Shown: positions 27,490 to 37,345, counted from the stretch's first letter. The stretch: DNA of 64,000 bases from Rhizorhapis suberifaciens (GCF_014200045.1 NZ_JACHOV010000002.1:186001-250000), one strand, 5' to 3'. The notes: generated by a model not told the origin, from the letters alone. Made by a program: numbers and translations.

Positions 27490-29217
27490 TTGACACTTTA
27501 CGCCTGTTTCGCCGCGCATGTGAATGCGGCGCTCGATGCCCTTGAAACCGAAGGCGCTTTGCCCACCGGTCTGCCCCGCAATGCTGTTGCGGTGGAGCCG
27601 CCTCGCGATCCTGCACATGGCGATCTTGCAACCAATGCCGCCATGGTGCTCGCCAAGGGCGCAAAGACCAACCCGCGCGCATTGGCGGAGGCGATAGCGG
27701 CCAAGCTGTCCGCGCTCGCCGAAGTGGATGACGTGGAGGTCGCTGGCCCCGGTTTTATCAACCTGCGCCTGACCGATGCCACCTGGCGCGCTGAACTCGG
27801 CGCTATTCATGCTGAGGGCGACGATTACGGCCGGTCCGACATGGGCAAGGCCACGCGGGTCAATGTGGAATATGTTTCGGCCAATCCCACCGGCCCCATG
27901 CATATGGGCCATTGCCGCGGTGCCGTGGTGGGCGACGCACTGGCCACGGTGCTGGAATATGCCGGCTACAAGGTCACCCGCGAATATTATATCAACGATG
28001 CGGGCGGCCAGGTGGATGTACTCGCCCGTTCCGCGCACTTGCGCTACCGCGAAGCGCTGGGTGAAAATATTGGTGAGATCCCGGAGGGGCTTTATCCTGG
28101 CGATTACCTGAAGCCTGTCGGTGAAAAGCTTGCCGCCGAGCATGGCGATACGTTCGTCGCCTCGCCTGAAGGCGAATGGCTCATCCTGTTCCGCAAGGAA
28201 GCCGTTGCCGCGATGATGGACATGATCCGGGCCGACCTGGCGCTGCTCGGCATCCATCATGATGTGTTTTCGTCGGAAGCGGAACTGCAGGCCGCCGGGA
28301 AGCCCGAAGCGGCTGAGGCAGAGCTGCGCGCGCGGGACCTTGTCTATAATGGCATGCTCGAAGCGCCGAAGGGAGAAACCCCTGAGGATTGGGAGCCGGT
28401 TGAACTGCCATTGTTCCGTTCAAGCCAGTTCGGCGACGACCAGGACCGGCCGATCAAGAAATCCAACGGCAGTTGGACCTACTTTGGCGCTGACCTCGCC
28501 TATCATTATCAAAAGGCGCAAAATGCCGACCAACTGATCGACATCTGGGGCGCGGATCATGCCGGAACCGTGAAACGGATTCGCGCGGCAGTAAAGGCGC
28601 TCACCAATGACAAGGTGCCGCTCGACGTCAAGCTGGTGCAGATGGTGCGCCTGCTGCGCGAAGGCGAGCCTGTCAAAATGTCGAAGCGCGCGGGCAATTT
28701 CGTGACGCTGGCCGATGTGGTGAATGAGGTCGGCAAGGACGTCGTCCGCTTCACCATGCTGACGCGCAAGGCCGACGCGCAAATGGATTTCGATTTCGCC
28801 AAGGTGGTGGAAGCATCAAAGGACAACCCCGTTTTCTACGTCCAATATGCCCATGCGCGCATCTGTTCGCTGGAACGCAAGGCAAAGGAAGCGGGCATCG
28901 CCTTGGTGGCGCCAGATCTGTCCCTGCTTGGGACGGAGGAATTGGCGTTGGTAAAATTGGCTGCGCAATTCCCAAGAATTGTGGAATCCGCTGCCCAGAG
29001 CCATGAACCGCATAGAGTCGCGTTCTATTTGAACGATCTTGCCGCGGCATTTCATGCGTTCTGGAACATGGGCAACGACCGCACTGAATTGCGGATGGTG
29101 ATTGCGGATGACCCTGCTACTACTTCGGCGCGGCTTTTCCTCGCCGGAGGAATAGGGCAGATTGTTCGTAACGGGTTGGCGCTTATGGGAGTGAAGGCCC
29201 TTTCGGAGATGCAGTAA
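27490..29217 (+). CDS. argS: Arginyl-tRNA synthetase
   Basis: A 575-aa class I aminoacyl-tRNA synthetase. The HIGH motif is HMGH at residues 138-141, after YVSANPTGP, and the KMSKS motif is KMSKR at 396-400. An N-terminal Arg-tRNA-specific domain and a C-terminal DALR anticodon domain are present. The start is a TTG at 27490, which fits the usual ArgS N-terminus; no ATG or GTG is available nearby in frame. Its stop overlaps the SPOR gene start (TAATG). Confidence 0.96.
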   Translation: MTLYACFAAHVNAALDALETEGALPTGLPRNAVAVEPPRDPAHGDLATNAAMVLAKGAKTNPRALAEAIAAKLSALAEVDDVEVAGPGFINLRLTDATWRAELGAIHAEGDDYGRSDMGKATRVNVEYVSANPTGPMHMGHCRGAVVGDALATVLEYAGYKVTREYYINDAGGQVDVLARSAHLRYREALGENIGEIPEGLYPGDYLKPVGEKLAAEHGDTFVASPEGEWLILFRKEAVAAMMDMIRADLALLGIHHDVFSSEAELQAAGKPEAAEAELRARDLVYNGMLEAPKGETPEDWEPVELPLFRSSQFGDDQDRPIKKSNGSWTYFGADLAYHYQKAQNADQLIDIWGADHAGTVKRIRAAVKALTNDKVPLDVKLVQMVRLLREGEPVKMSKRAGNFVTLADVVNEVGKDVVRFTMLTRKADAQMDFDFAKVVEASKDNPVFYVQYAHARICSLERKAKEAGIALVAPDLSLLGTEELALVKLAAQFPRIVESAAQSHEPHRVAFYLNDLAAAFHAFWNMGNDRTELRMVIADDPATTSARLFLAGGIGQIVRNGLALMGVKALSEMQ

Positions 29218-29951
29218 TGACCGATACTGACCGCGACAGCCTGGACCTCCAGGATGAGGACAGGCTGCCCTGGCTGGAGGCTGTGGACGACAGCGACGAT
29301 GATGATGGCATCTCCATCGTTCGTCTCGTTCTGCTGATCCTCGCCGGTCTGGTTTTTCTCGGCGGGATTATCGGCGGCATCTACTGGCTTCAGAACAAAA
29401 ATGCCGAGAATGGCGACGATACGCTTATCGCTGCCCCAAAGGGTGACTATAAGACACCGGCGGAGGACCCGGACGCCCGCCATTTCGAAGGCGAAGGCGA
29501 TAGCAGCTTCGCCACCAGCGAAGGTGTCGAGGGCAGCGGCAAGCTCGACCCCGGCATGTTGCCGGAAGCTCCCGTCACTGGCCCTGGCGCTGCGCCTAAG
29601 AAACCAGCCACGCCCAGCGCGCCTGCGCCCAAGGTAAAGGCCACAGTGGCCGATAACACCAAGGCCGCGCCAGTAGTGAAACCCGCTCCGGCCAAAGCGA
29701 TGAGTAGCGGTGGTGGCGCGATGATCCAGCTTGGCGCTTACGGCACGCAGAGCGGCGCGGAGCAGGCGTGGACGGCCCTATCCAAACGCTTCGACTATCT
29801 GGCTGGGCTGGAAAAGTCGGTTTCCCCCGTCGATGTCAACGGCGCGACGCTCTATCGCCTGCGGGCGCGGGCCGGCTCCAATGGGCAGGCGAATGATCTC
29901 TGCGGAAAGCTGAAGATCGCCGGGGAGAATTGCTTGGCGGTTTCGAACTAG
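29217..29951 (+). CDS. SPOR domain protein
   Basis: A 244-aa bitopic membrane protein. A short acidic cytoplasmic N-terminus is followed by a transmembrane helix (about residues 38-62). A long Pro/Ala/Lys-rich periplasmic linker leads to a C-terminal SPOR domain starting near AMIQLGAYGTQSGAEQAW. SPOR domains bind denuded glycan strands at the septum. It overlaps argS. In related genomes the next genes are nagZ and scpAB, but here the neighbourhood differs after this gene. Confidence 0.88.
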   Translation: MTDTDRDSLDLQDEDRLPWLEAVDDSDDDDGISIVRLVLLILAGLVFLGGIIGGIYWLQNKNAENGDDTLIAAPKGDYKTPAEDPDARHFEGEGDSSFATSEGVEGSGKLDPGMLPEAPVTGPGAAPKKPATPSAPAPKVKATVADNTKAAPVVKPAPAKAMSSGGGAMIQLGAYGTQSGAEQAWTALSKRFDYLAGLEKSVSPVDVNGATLYRLRARAGSNGQANDLCGKLKIAGENCLAVSN

Positions 29952-30026
29952 GCTGTCCTAGACAGGCGGGTTAGTTCGTCGGTCGTTCCGGAGCAGAAAC
30001 GAGGAGGCGACGGGTGAGGTGCTCCT

Positions 30027-30326
30027 TCAAACCGTCAGGATTAAAGTGTCATCGGATCGCGGTGCCGCTGCCTCGTAGGACGGCAAAGGTTCGAATGTCT
30101 CATCCAGCAATTCTGTTGCAACAAGGCCCGCCAGTTTAAACTGCCCCAGTCGCGGCTCGACGTCAGTCCGCCAGTTTTTGCTCATGTTCAACGCGCTGAC
30201 AAACAGGTCGCCATGCCTTTCAAAAAGCAGATGGGGCGCCAGCTTGATGAGGTCGCCATTGTAACGCGCCGCGACAGTCTGCTTGCGGGCGATAGCCTCT
30301 ATCATCGTTATTCGTGTTTCGCTCAT
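30027..30326 (-). CDS. WYL-like small protein
   Basis: A 99-aa protein consisting of little more than a WYL-type fold: IEAIARKQTVAARYNGDLIK, then LAPHLLFERHGDLFVSALN. There is no helix-turn-helix, so it is not a full WYL regulator. The start could be ATG 30326 or ATG 30341 (MDKPHMSE); neither has a strong ribosome-binding site. It might bind a ligand or nucleic acid by itself, which is speculation. It stands alone between convergent and divergent neighbours. Confidence 0.65.
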   Translation of the reverse strand: MSETRITMIEAIARKQTVAARYNGDLIKLAPHLLFERHGDLFVSALNMSKNWRTDVEPRLGQFKLAGLVATELLDETFEPLPSYEAAAPRSDDTLILTV

Positions 30327-30607
30327 GTGCGGTTTATCCATGAGGCGTGCAATGTGTATTGTGCATCGCAGCGTAATGCGAAAAGGGGCGAGAAGTTGCA
30401 AGTTTTATCGCAGTTGGGTGCCGAAACCGATCCTGCTAGAGCGGCGAGCCTGAAATCTGAATCGCGGGAGATTCCCATTTGGTGGTTTTTGTGATTCACC
30501 CTATTTGGAGCCTGGGCGGGAATTGCGATGTCGGATGGATTCTTGTCAGGCTGCTTTGTAACTTTCATGGTTGGATAACTGCCCAAAATAGAATGACGGG
30601 AACAATT

Positions 30608-31045
30608 ATGGAAATACGACAGGACGATCCGGCTTCACCACTTGTTGGTGGATTATTGGCCCACCATCTTCAAGAATTGCAGTCCGTGATGGCAGATTAT
30701 GCTTTCGCGCTTGATGCTTCGGGGTTGTCGGCAGCTAACGTAACATTCTGGACAGCATGGCAGGCTGACACACTATTGGGCTTCGGTGCCCTGAAGGAAT
30801 TAGATGGCTTCCATGGAGAGGTAAAGTCCATGCGTGCAGCTCCTGCGGCACGAAGAAAAGGTGTTGGACGCGCCATCCTGAACCATATCATCACAGAGGC
30901 CCGCAAACGCAGCTACACACGGATCAGCCTGGAAACGGGGACAGCACCGCTGCATGAGCCTGCTATCCGGCTCTACCGTAGTGCCGGGTTCGTGTCGTGC
31001 GACGCATTCGCGGACTATCACCAAGCCCGCATAATCAATTCATGA
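30608..31045 (+). CDS. GNAT family N-acetyltransferase
   Basis: A 145-aa acetyl-CoA-dependent transferase. Motif A is visible as APAARRKGVGRAIL, followed by RISLETGTAPLHEPAIRLYRSAGF, which matches the YafP/ElaA-like GNAT group (given here as RISLETGTAPL and PAIRLYRSAGF). ATG 30608 is chosen; ATG 30593 is an alternative and the frame to 30479 is unlikely. The substrate is unknown. It is AT-richer than its neighbours, which hints at a different history. Confidence 0.8.
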   Translation: MEIRQDDPASPLVGGLLAHHLQELQSVMADYAFALDASGLSAANVTFWTAWQADTLLGFGALKELDGFHGEVKSMRAAPAARRKGVGRAILNHIITEARKRSYTRISLETGTAPLHEPAIRLYRSAGFVSCDAFADYHQARIINS

Positions 31046-31228
31046 GGCTTGTTTTGGCTGTTTGACGCAACTGCAATTGATAGGCTGTAAAGCCCATCCT
31101 GGTCGGTTCGTGCGGCAGCACACCGCGCGCAGAACACATCACCATTCCCGCCGTGCAACCATAAACATTTCTTATCCTAAAAACCATCTGCCGCTGACAA
31201 ACCCGTCAAAAGCCGCTTAAAGAAGTTT

Positions 31229-33004
31229 ATGGCGTTTGAAGTAAACAACAGCGGTTTTAGCGACGCACTGGTTATACTGGGCGCGGCTGGGTTGGTCATT
31301 CCCGCTTTCGCGCGCTTTCGGATCACTCCGGTTATCGGGTTTATTTTGGTGGGTATGCTGGTAGGTCCGGCGGGTCTTGGATCGCTTGTCGACCAGTTTC
31401 CCTGGCTTTATTATATTACCATAACGGATCCCCACGCGATTGAGCCCTATGCTGAACTGGGGATCATCCTGCTGCTGTTCTCCATTGGCCTTGAATTGAG
31501 TTTCCGGCGGCTTTGGTCGATGCGGACGCTGGTTTTCGGCGTGGGCGCGGCGGAATTGTTCGGGTCGGGGCTGGTCATCGGTCTTGCCCTGCACCTCATG
31601 GGACAATCGTTGGCGGGGGCGGTAGGGCTTGGCCTTGCCCTCGCCTTGTCCTCGACGGCGCTGGTGATGCCGATGGTCGGCACGCAGTCGGCCGTGGGCA
31701 AGTCGGCCTTTTCCATGCTGCTGTTTGAAGATCTGGCCATCGTTCCCATCATCTTTGCGCTGGGCGCGATGGCCCCCAATGCGCAGGATAGCGGCTGGAC
31801 GGGTCTTGCCGGAACCCTGGCGGCGGGCGGCATCACTGTCGTCATCATGTTCGTCGCCGGGCGCTTCTTCCTGCCCCGTCTATTTGCGCAGGCCGCGCGG
31901 ACGAAAAGCCCGGAGATATTTCTGTCGGCGAGCCTTCTGGTGGTGATCGCGGCTAGCCTGGCCACCACAATAGCGGGGCTTTCGCCCATAGTGGGTGCGC
32001 TGCTCGCGGGGCTGCTCATCGCCGAAACCGAATATCATGGCGAAGTTGAGGTCATCACCGCTCCGTTCAAGGGACTGGCGCTCGGTGTGTTCCTCATCAC
32101 CGTCGGCATGAGCATCGACATTCGAATGATCGTGGCGAACTGGCCCAGCCTGGTGTTGGCGGTGTTGGGAGTGGTTGTGGTCAAGGTGGCGGTGACCACA
32201 TTGCTGCTGCGGCTGAGCGGCGCGCGGAGGTCCACGGCGCTTGAGGTCGGGGTGCTGATGGCCTCACCGTCCGAAACGACGCTGATCGTGCTGTCGGCGG
32301 CGTCGGCAGCGCAGCTTATCCTGCCATCCACAGCGGCCTTCTGGCAGATTGTGACCGCCATCGGGCTTACCATAACGCCGCTGCTCGCGCGGGTCGGGCA
32401 TGATATCGCCCGCCGCATGGATATGGGCGCGGCGGAGGAACCCAATATCGAACTCGGCCCGGGCGCCCGGCCGGTCGCGGTGATCATCGGTTTTGGCAGG
32501 GTCGGCCGGATGGTCGCGGACATGCTTCGCAAGCACCAGCAGGCCTTCGTCGCCGTGGAATCGGATATCGATGCGGTGGCCCAGGCGCGGCGCGATGGTT
32601 ATCCGATAATTTTTGGCGACGCCTCCCGCCCTGAACTGCTCGACAAACTGCAACTCGGCTATGCCAAGGCGCTCATCCTGACAATGGACGAGCCCGTGCT
32701 GTCTGTCCGCATCACGAAGCGGGTACGGGGTTGGGTGCCCAATCTCACCATCATCGCACGCGCGCGGGACACCGATCATGCCGCCGAACTGTATAAGGCA
32801 GGCGCAACAGACGCCGTGCCGGAAACGCTAGAAAGCTCGCTTCAGCTTTCGGAGGCTGTGCTGGTGGACCTGGGCATCGCCATGGGGCCGGTCATAGCCT
32901 CTATCCATGAGAAGCGCGATGAGCTTCGGCGGGAGATCAAGGAGGCGGGCAATCTCGACCGCGACCCGCTGTTGCGCCATCTGCGAATGGATGAGGCGGG
33001 GTAG
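31229..33004 (+). CDS. CPA2 family cation:proton antiporter (Kef-type) with TrkA-N domain
   Basis: A 591-aa inner-membrane antiporter. The N-terminal 385 residues hold about 12 membrane segments with family motifs FILVGMLVGPAGLG and LALSSTALVMPMV. A cytoplasmic NAD-binding RCK/TrkA-N domain begins at VAVIIGFGRVGRMVADML. It resembles YbaL/KefB, moving K+ or Na+ in exchange for protons under control of the nucleotide-binding domain. No ancillary KefF/G-like gene is adjacent. Confidence 0.9.
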   Translation: MAFEVNNSGFSDALVILGAAGLVIPAFARFRITPVIGFILVGMLVGPAGLGSLVDQFPWLYYITITDPHAIEPYAELGIILLLFSIGLELSFRRLWSMRTLVFGVGAAELFGSGLVIGLALHLMGQSLAGAVGLGLALALSSTALVMPMVGTQSAVGKSAFSMLLFEDLAIVPIIFALGAMAPNAQDSGWTGLAGTLAAGGITVVIMFVAGRFFLPRLFAQAARTKSPEIFLSASLLVVIAASLATTIAGLSPIVGALLAGLLIAETEYHGEVEVITAPFKGLALGVFLITVGMSIDIRMIVANWPSLVLAVLGVVVVKVAVTTLLLRLSGARRSTALEVGVLMASPSETTLIVLSAASAAQLILPSTAAFWQIVTAIGLTITPLLARVGHDIARRMDMGAAEEPNIELGPGARPVAVIIGFGRVGRMVADMLRKHQQAFVAVESDIDAVAQARRDGYPIIFGDASRPELLDKLQLGYAKALILTMDEPVLSVRITKRVRGWVPNLTIIARARDTDHAAELYKAGATDAVPETLESSLQLSEAVLVDLGIAMGPVIASIHEKRDELRREIKEAGNLDRDPLLRHLRMDEAG

Positions 33005-33477
33005 GGCGGTTCCTAAATTTGCTCCAGGGTCCTGCCGAAACGGCGACGCATGGACCTTCCAATATTCATTGAAAGTCAATCACCTTAGACCCTTTGGCGA
33101 TTAAAAATATTTTCGGGCTCGCCACATTGCTGGCCTGCATTTTTACCCTTGGCGCAAAGCCGCAGAAGCCCTTGGGTTGTCATGGTCCTGCCATAAGAAA
33201 TATCGAGGAACGATTTCGTGACGATATCGCAACGAAGCGTTAGGCATCTATTTACCCCTTGCATCGTGACTCATCTGTGGCACTATCAGTGGTACAGGGA
33301 TCAGGGGGATGGCCCATATATTGTGGTTATTTAGCGACGGAGCCATCCGGCGCTCCACCCTCTTTGTCTCTGTCGGATCGCGAATAGCGGTCCTATTTCT
33401 TGATAAAAAGTGCTAGACGGAACGCTTGCCTCAAAGGGTCGGCCGAGTCGAACGGAACGGGAACATCGGGGGCGAAC
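33005..33477. other. Gene-free interval upstream of nrdA
   Basis: No coding sequence is credible in these 473 bp. Seen are a possible stem-loop around 33198-33230 (ATATCG with CGATAT arms), a small AACGAAGCGTT palindrome near 33233-33243, and an AT-rich ATATATTGTG near 33317-33325 that partly recalls an NrdR box. The nrdA promoter is presumably here, but I cannot place it. Confidence 0.4.
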
Positions 33478-35427
33478 ATGGATTTCAGAGAGACACAGGA
33501 AACAGGTGCAGCCGACATGACCGATCAAAGCGATTTGCTGGAAGCGCCGGCGAAGGTCGCGAAGGAAGCGACCGCCAAGCTTGCCGAGGCCATGGCTTCG
33601 GCGGCCGTCGAAGAAAACAGCCGCACGGTGCGGCCTCAACTTTTCGACGTGCGGAAGGATGAAAGCCGCGACGATCTGCTGACCGAGTTCGGCAAGGAGA
33701 CTTTGAAAGACCGCTATCTCCTGCCCGGCGAAAGCTTTCAGGACCTGTTCGTGCGCGTGGCGTCCGCCTATGCCGATGATGCCGCGCACGCCCAGCGCAT
33801 CTACGACTATATCAGCCGCCTGTGGTTCATGCCCGCGACACCCGTGCTGTCGAACGGCGGCACCGGCCGCGGCCTGCCGATCAGCTGCTATTTGAACAGC
33901 GTTGATGACAGCCTGGAAGGCATCGTCAACACCTGGAACGAGAATGTATGGCTCGCCTCACGCGGCGGCGGCATCGGCACCTATTGGGGCAATGTGCGCG
34001 GCATTGGCGAGCCGGTTGGTCTCAACGGCAAGACCAGCGGCATCATACCCTTTGTCCGCGTCATGGATTCGCTCACCCTCGCAATCTCGCAGGGATCGCT
34101 CCGCCGTGGTTCGGCCGCCTGCTATCTCGACGTCTCTCACCCGGAGATCGAGGAGTTCCTCGAAATCCGGAAACCCAGCGGCGATTTCAATCGTAAGGCG
34201 CTGAACCTCCACCATGGCGTGCTCCTGACCGACGCTTTCATGGAAGCGGTTCGCGACGGAACCGAATGGGAGCTTAAATCTCCCAAGGACGGCTCGGTTC
34301 GTGCCAAGGTGGATGCCCGGGCGCTGTTCCAAAAGCTCGTGGAAACCCGCCTTGCGACGGGTGAGCCCTATATCGTCTTCTCCGACCAAGTGAACCGCAT
34401 GATGCCCAAGCATCACCGCGACCTGGGCCTCAAGGTCTCCACATCAAACCTGTGCAGCGAAATCACGCTGCCCACCGGCCGCGACCAGCATGGTCAGGAC
34501 CGCACCGCCGTTTGCTGCCTGTCCTCGCTCAACCTTGAAACCTGGGACCAGTGGCATGACGACAAGCAGTTCATTGAGGACGTCATGCGCTTCCTCGACA
34601 ATGTGCTGCAGGATTATATCGACCGCGCCCCGCCGGAAATGGCCCGGGCCAAATATAGCGCCAGCCGGGAACGTTCAGTCGGACTGGGCGTCATGGGCTT
34701 TCACAGCTTCCTTCAGGCGCGCGGCCTGGGCTTTGAATCCGCGTTGGCGAAAAGCTGGAACTTCAAGATCTTCAAACACATCAACGCGAAGGTGAATGAG
34801 GCCTCGATGATGCTCGCGCAGGAACGCGGCCCGTGTCCCGACGCAGCCGAAATGGGCGTGATGGAGCGTTTTTCGTGCAAGATGGCGATCGCGCCCACCG
34901 CATCGATCAGCATCATCTGCGGCGGCACATCGGCCTGCATCGAGCCGATCCCGGCCAATGTCTATACCCACAAGACGCTGTCGGGCAGCTTTTCGATCCG
35001 CAATCCCTATCTGGAAAAACTGCTGATCGAAAAATCGAAGAACAGCGAGAATGTCTGGAATTCGATCCTCGAAAAGGGCGGATCGGTTCAGCATCTTGAT
35101 TTCCTCACGCCGGAGGAAAAGGACACCTATAAGACCAGCTTTGAAATCGACCAGCGCTGGCTGATCGAACTCGCCGCCGATCGAACGCCCTATATCGACC
35201 AGGCGCAGTCGCTGAACCTGTTCATCCCGGCGGACGTGGACAAATGGGACCTGCTGATGCTCCACTATCGCGCCTGGGAGTTGGGTATCAAGTCGCTCTA
35301 TTATCTGCGGTCAAAGAGCGTCCAGCGTGCGGGCTTTGCCGGCGGCGTGGAGGCGGACAACACCCCCGACGCCAAGCGCATCGAGGTGGAAGTGACGAAC
35401 TATGATGAGTGCCTGGCATGTCAGTGA
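33478..35427 (+). CDS. nrdA: Ribonucleoside-diphosphate reductase, alpha subunit (class Ia)
   Basis: A 649-aa large subunit that reduces ribonucleotides to deoxyribonucleotides. Active-site stretches are visible: SCYLNSVDDSLEGI and SNLCSEITLPT (redox cysteines), CCLSSLNLETW, and the C-terminal ECLACQ that shuttles electrons. It is shorter than the E. coli protein and lacks a full N-terminal ATP cone, as in many alphaproteobacteria. ATG 33478 follows a G-rich ribosome-binding site; the frame to 33400 is rejected. nrdB follows after a palindromic repeat. Confidence 0.94.
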   Translation: MDFRETQETGAADMTDQSDLLEAPAKVAKEATAKLAEAMASAAVEENSRTVRPQLFDVRKDESRDDLLTEFGKETLKDRYLLPGESFQDLFVRVASAYADDAAHAQRIYDYISRLWFMPATPVLSNGGTGRGLPISCYLNSVDDSLEGIVNTWNENVWLASRGGGIGTYWGNVRGIGEPVGLNGKTSGIIPFVRVMDSLTLAISQGSLRRGSAACYLDVSHPEIEEFLEIRKPSGDFNRKALNLHHGVLLTDAFMEAVRDGTEWELKSPKDGSVRAKVDARALFQKLVETRLATGEPYIVFSDQVNRMMPKHHRDLGLKVSTSNLCSEITLPTGRDQHGQDRTAVCCLSSLNLETWDQWHDDKQFIEDVMRFLDNVLQDYIDRAPPEMARAKYSASRERSVGLGVMGFHSFLQARGLGFESALAKSWNFKIFKHINAKVNEASMMLAQERGPCPDAAEMGVMERFSCKMAIAPTASISIICGGTSACIEPIPANVYTHKTLSGSFSIRNPYLEKLLIEKSKNSENVWNSILEKGGSVQHLDFLTPEEKDTYKTSFEIDQRWLIELAADRTPYIDQAQSLNLFIPADVDKWDLLMLHYRAWELGIKSLYYLRSKSVQRAGFAGGVEADNTPDAKRIEVEVTNYDECLACQ

Positions 35428-35489
35428 TTAGTCCCCCTGCCCTTGTGGTAGAGGGACGTAGCCCGGCAAAGGTCGGGGTCCAGGTCGGA

Positions 35490-35531
35490 GGTCGCGTTTC
35501 CGGATTCCGGCCTTCGCCGGAATACGCGACC
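35490..35531. repeat. Nested palindrome between nrdA and nrdB
   Basis: An outer 8-bp arm (GGTCGCGT/ACGCGACC) encloses a perfect inner hairpin (ATTCCGGC, loop CTTC, GCCGGAAT at 35504-35523). A short TTCCGG bulge sits on one side. It may act as an RNA-stabilising or transcription-attenuating element within the nrdA-nrdB transcript; it looks like a repeat of the REP kind. Confidence 0.6.
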
Positions 35532-35569
35532 GTCTAAACTCTCAATTAATTTCCTGCGGGAGTAATCCA

Positions 35570-36622
35570 ATGCCTCTTCTTCAAGCCTCCAAGCAGTATA
35601 AGCCCTTCGAATATCCCTGGGCATTCGAATATTGGAAGCGCCAGCAGCAGATCCACTGGATGCCGGAGGAAGTGCCTCTGGGCGAGGATTGCCGCGACTG
35701 GGCGCAGAAGCTCACCGATCATGAGCGCAACCTGTTGACGCAGATCTTCCGCTTTTTCACACAGGCCGATGTCGAGGTGCAGGATTGCTACCACGACAAA
35801 TATGGCCGCGTGTTCAAGCCGACCGAAATCAAGATGATGCTGACCGCGTTTTCGAATATGGAGACGGTCCACATCGCAGCCTACAGCCATTTGCTCGACA
35901 CGATCGGCATGCCCGAAAGCGAATATGGCATGTTCCTTCAATATAAGGAGATGAAGGACAAGCACGATTATCTCGCCACCTTCGGCGTCGACACCGACGA
36001 GGATATTGCACGCACGCTCGCCATGTTCGGCGGCTTCACCGAGGGGCTTCAGCTCTTCGCGAGCTTCGCGATGCTGATGAACTTCCCGCGCTTCAACAAG
36101 ATGAAGGGCATGGGCCAGATCGTCACTTGGTCGATCCGCGACGAAAGCCTTCACTGCGAAGGCATCACTCGCCTGTTCCACGCCTTCGTGAACGAACGCA
36201 ATTGCCTTACCAAGGCAGTGCGTGAGGATATCATGGACGTTTGCCAGAAGACCGTTCGCCTGGAGGACGCCTTCATCGATTTGGCTTTTGAACAGGGCTC
36301 GGTCCCCGGCATGACTCCCAAGGAGATCAAGAAGTACATCCGCTATATCGCCGATTGGCGCCTTGGACAGCTTGGCTTCCAGCCCATCTACATGATCGAC
36401 GAACACCCGCTGCCCTGGCTCGCCCCCCTGTTGAACGGGGTGGAACATGCCAACTTCTTCGAAACGCGCGCAACCGAATATTCCAAGGCCGCAACAAGGG
36501 GCAATTGGAACGAGGTGTGGGAGAGCTTTGACCGCCGCAAGAAGGTGCGCGCCAATGACGATGGCTTGGTAAAGGACGAGGGCGAGGACATGTTCGCCAA
36601 GGCAGGAATTGCGGCGGAGTAG
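35570..36622 (+). CDS. nrdB: Ribonucleoside-diphosphate reductase, beta subunit
   Basis: A 350-aa small subunit that carries the diiron-tyrosyl radical. Metal ligands are visible in the first Glu-x-x-His pair, METVHIAAYSH (Glu98, His101), and in the second, DESLHCEG. Tyr105, four residues after His101, is at the position of the radical Tyr122 of E. coli NrdB, so this is a conventional class Ia/Ib-like R2 with tyrosine. It follows nrdA by 142 bp and is presumably co-transcribed. Confidence 0.95.
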   Translation: MPLLQASKQYKPFEYPWAFEYWKRQQQIHWMPEEVPLGEDCRDWAQKLTDHERNLLTQIFRFFTQADVEVQDCYHDKYGRVFKPTEIKMMLTAFSNMETVHIAAYSHLLDTIGMPESEYGMFLQYKEMKDKHDYLATFGVDTDEDIARTLAMFGGFTEGLQLFASFAMLMNFPRFNKMKGMGQIVTWSIRDESLHCEGITRLFHAFVNERNCLTKAVREDIMDVCQKTVRLEDAFIDLAFEQGSVPGMTPKEIKKYIRYIADWRLGQLGFQPIYMIDEHPLPWLAPLLNGVEHANFFETRATEYSKAATRGNWNEVWESFDRRKKVRANDDGLVKDEGEDMFAKAGIAAE

Positions 36623-36713
36623 GAGGACACGTCCAGCTCACTTGATTGGTGATTTCGCCTCGCGCAGGGGTTCAGGTCGTTCGGGATGACGAACTGAGCC
36701 CCTTCGGGTTCCG

Positions 36714-36845
36714 GCTGGCTTCCTGGTCGACTCGCAATGGTTGGGGACCCATGACGTCGCCAAGAGTTCGGCATCCAACTATGATCGAGACGGCTGGCTC
36801 GAGCGCGTCGCACGTGGCGTCTATCGCCGCCCCTACCCAGGCAAG
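36714..36845 (+). pseudogene. Relic of an AbiEi-type antitoxin N-terminus
   Basis: A short open stretch encodes VDSQWLGTHDVAKSS and then DRDGWLERVARGVYRRPYP. This resembles the winged-helix N-terminus of AbiEi antitoxins (type IV toxin-antitoxin). No start, no continuation of the antitoxin and no AbiEii toxin are visible, so it is a fragment. The family call rests on the GWLERVARGVYRRP signature from memory. Confidence 0.45.
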
Positions 36846-36939
36846 CCAGCGGGAAACGGCGACGGCAGTTGTTCGATTCGAATTCTCTTGGAATCCAGGA
36901 CCATGACTTCGACCCTGCGGCAGGGACTGGGCCGAACCC

Positions 36940-37345
36940 CTGGGACTGGTGCGCACTTGGCGCGACGGCATCGAAGTAACCTTCGAGGTCCGACGCAGTG
37001 CTACCCAGCCGTTTCTAATCGAGCGCATCGCTGTGCGGGAGGAAGTGCCGGGCCCTTGACGAACTCTATGCAATCCTCACCGATTGGACCGTGCGCACCG
37101 CCAAGCTCGCACTCGATGAAATACAGACTCGCCTGAAGCTCATCGCTGAACTGGATGCAAAGCTCCACGACGAAACGATGGACGAGGTCGCAGACTTGCA
37201 GCCGCTGTTCGAGCGCAGCTTGTGGGTGTTCGGGCCAGAGTTCGAAAGCCTCGAGTTCACCAGCAATCGCGGCATGACCACGGTCATCAACAAGATCTTC
37301 GGCAACGGAAAGGATCGCTGCAGCGCCCGGACTTCGTCATGCTGC
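36940..37345 (+). pseudogene. Frameshifted relic, ATPase/nuclease-type protein C-terminus
   Basis: The reading frame changes at least twice. Frame one gives LVRTWRDGIEVTFEVRR and ends in TGA near 37058; the next frame gives DELYAILTDWTVRTAKLALD through DLQPLFERSLWVFGPEFESL; a third gives RPDFVMLPHH near 37324. Read together these look like the C-terminal part of a large HSP90-like ATPase protein with a Shedu-like tail, a class often found among defence genes. The assignment is uncertain; the decay is plain from the frame changes. Confidence 0.5.

Noticed and set aside
33279-33326. Possible NrdR boxes upstream of nrdA
   Set aside because: ATATATTGTG matches only half of the consensus, and the sequence one box-spacing upstream fits poorly.
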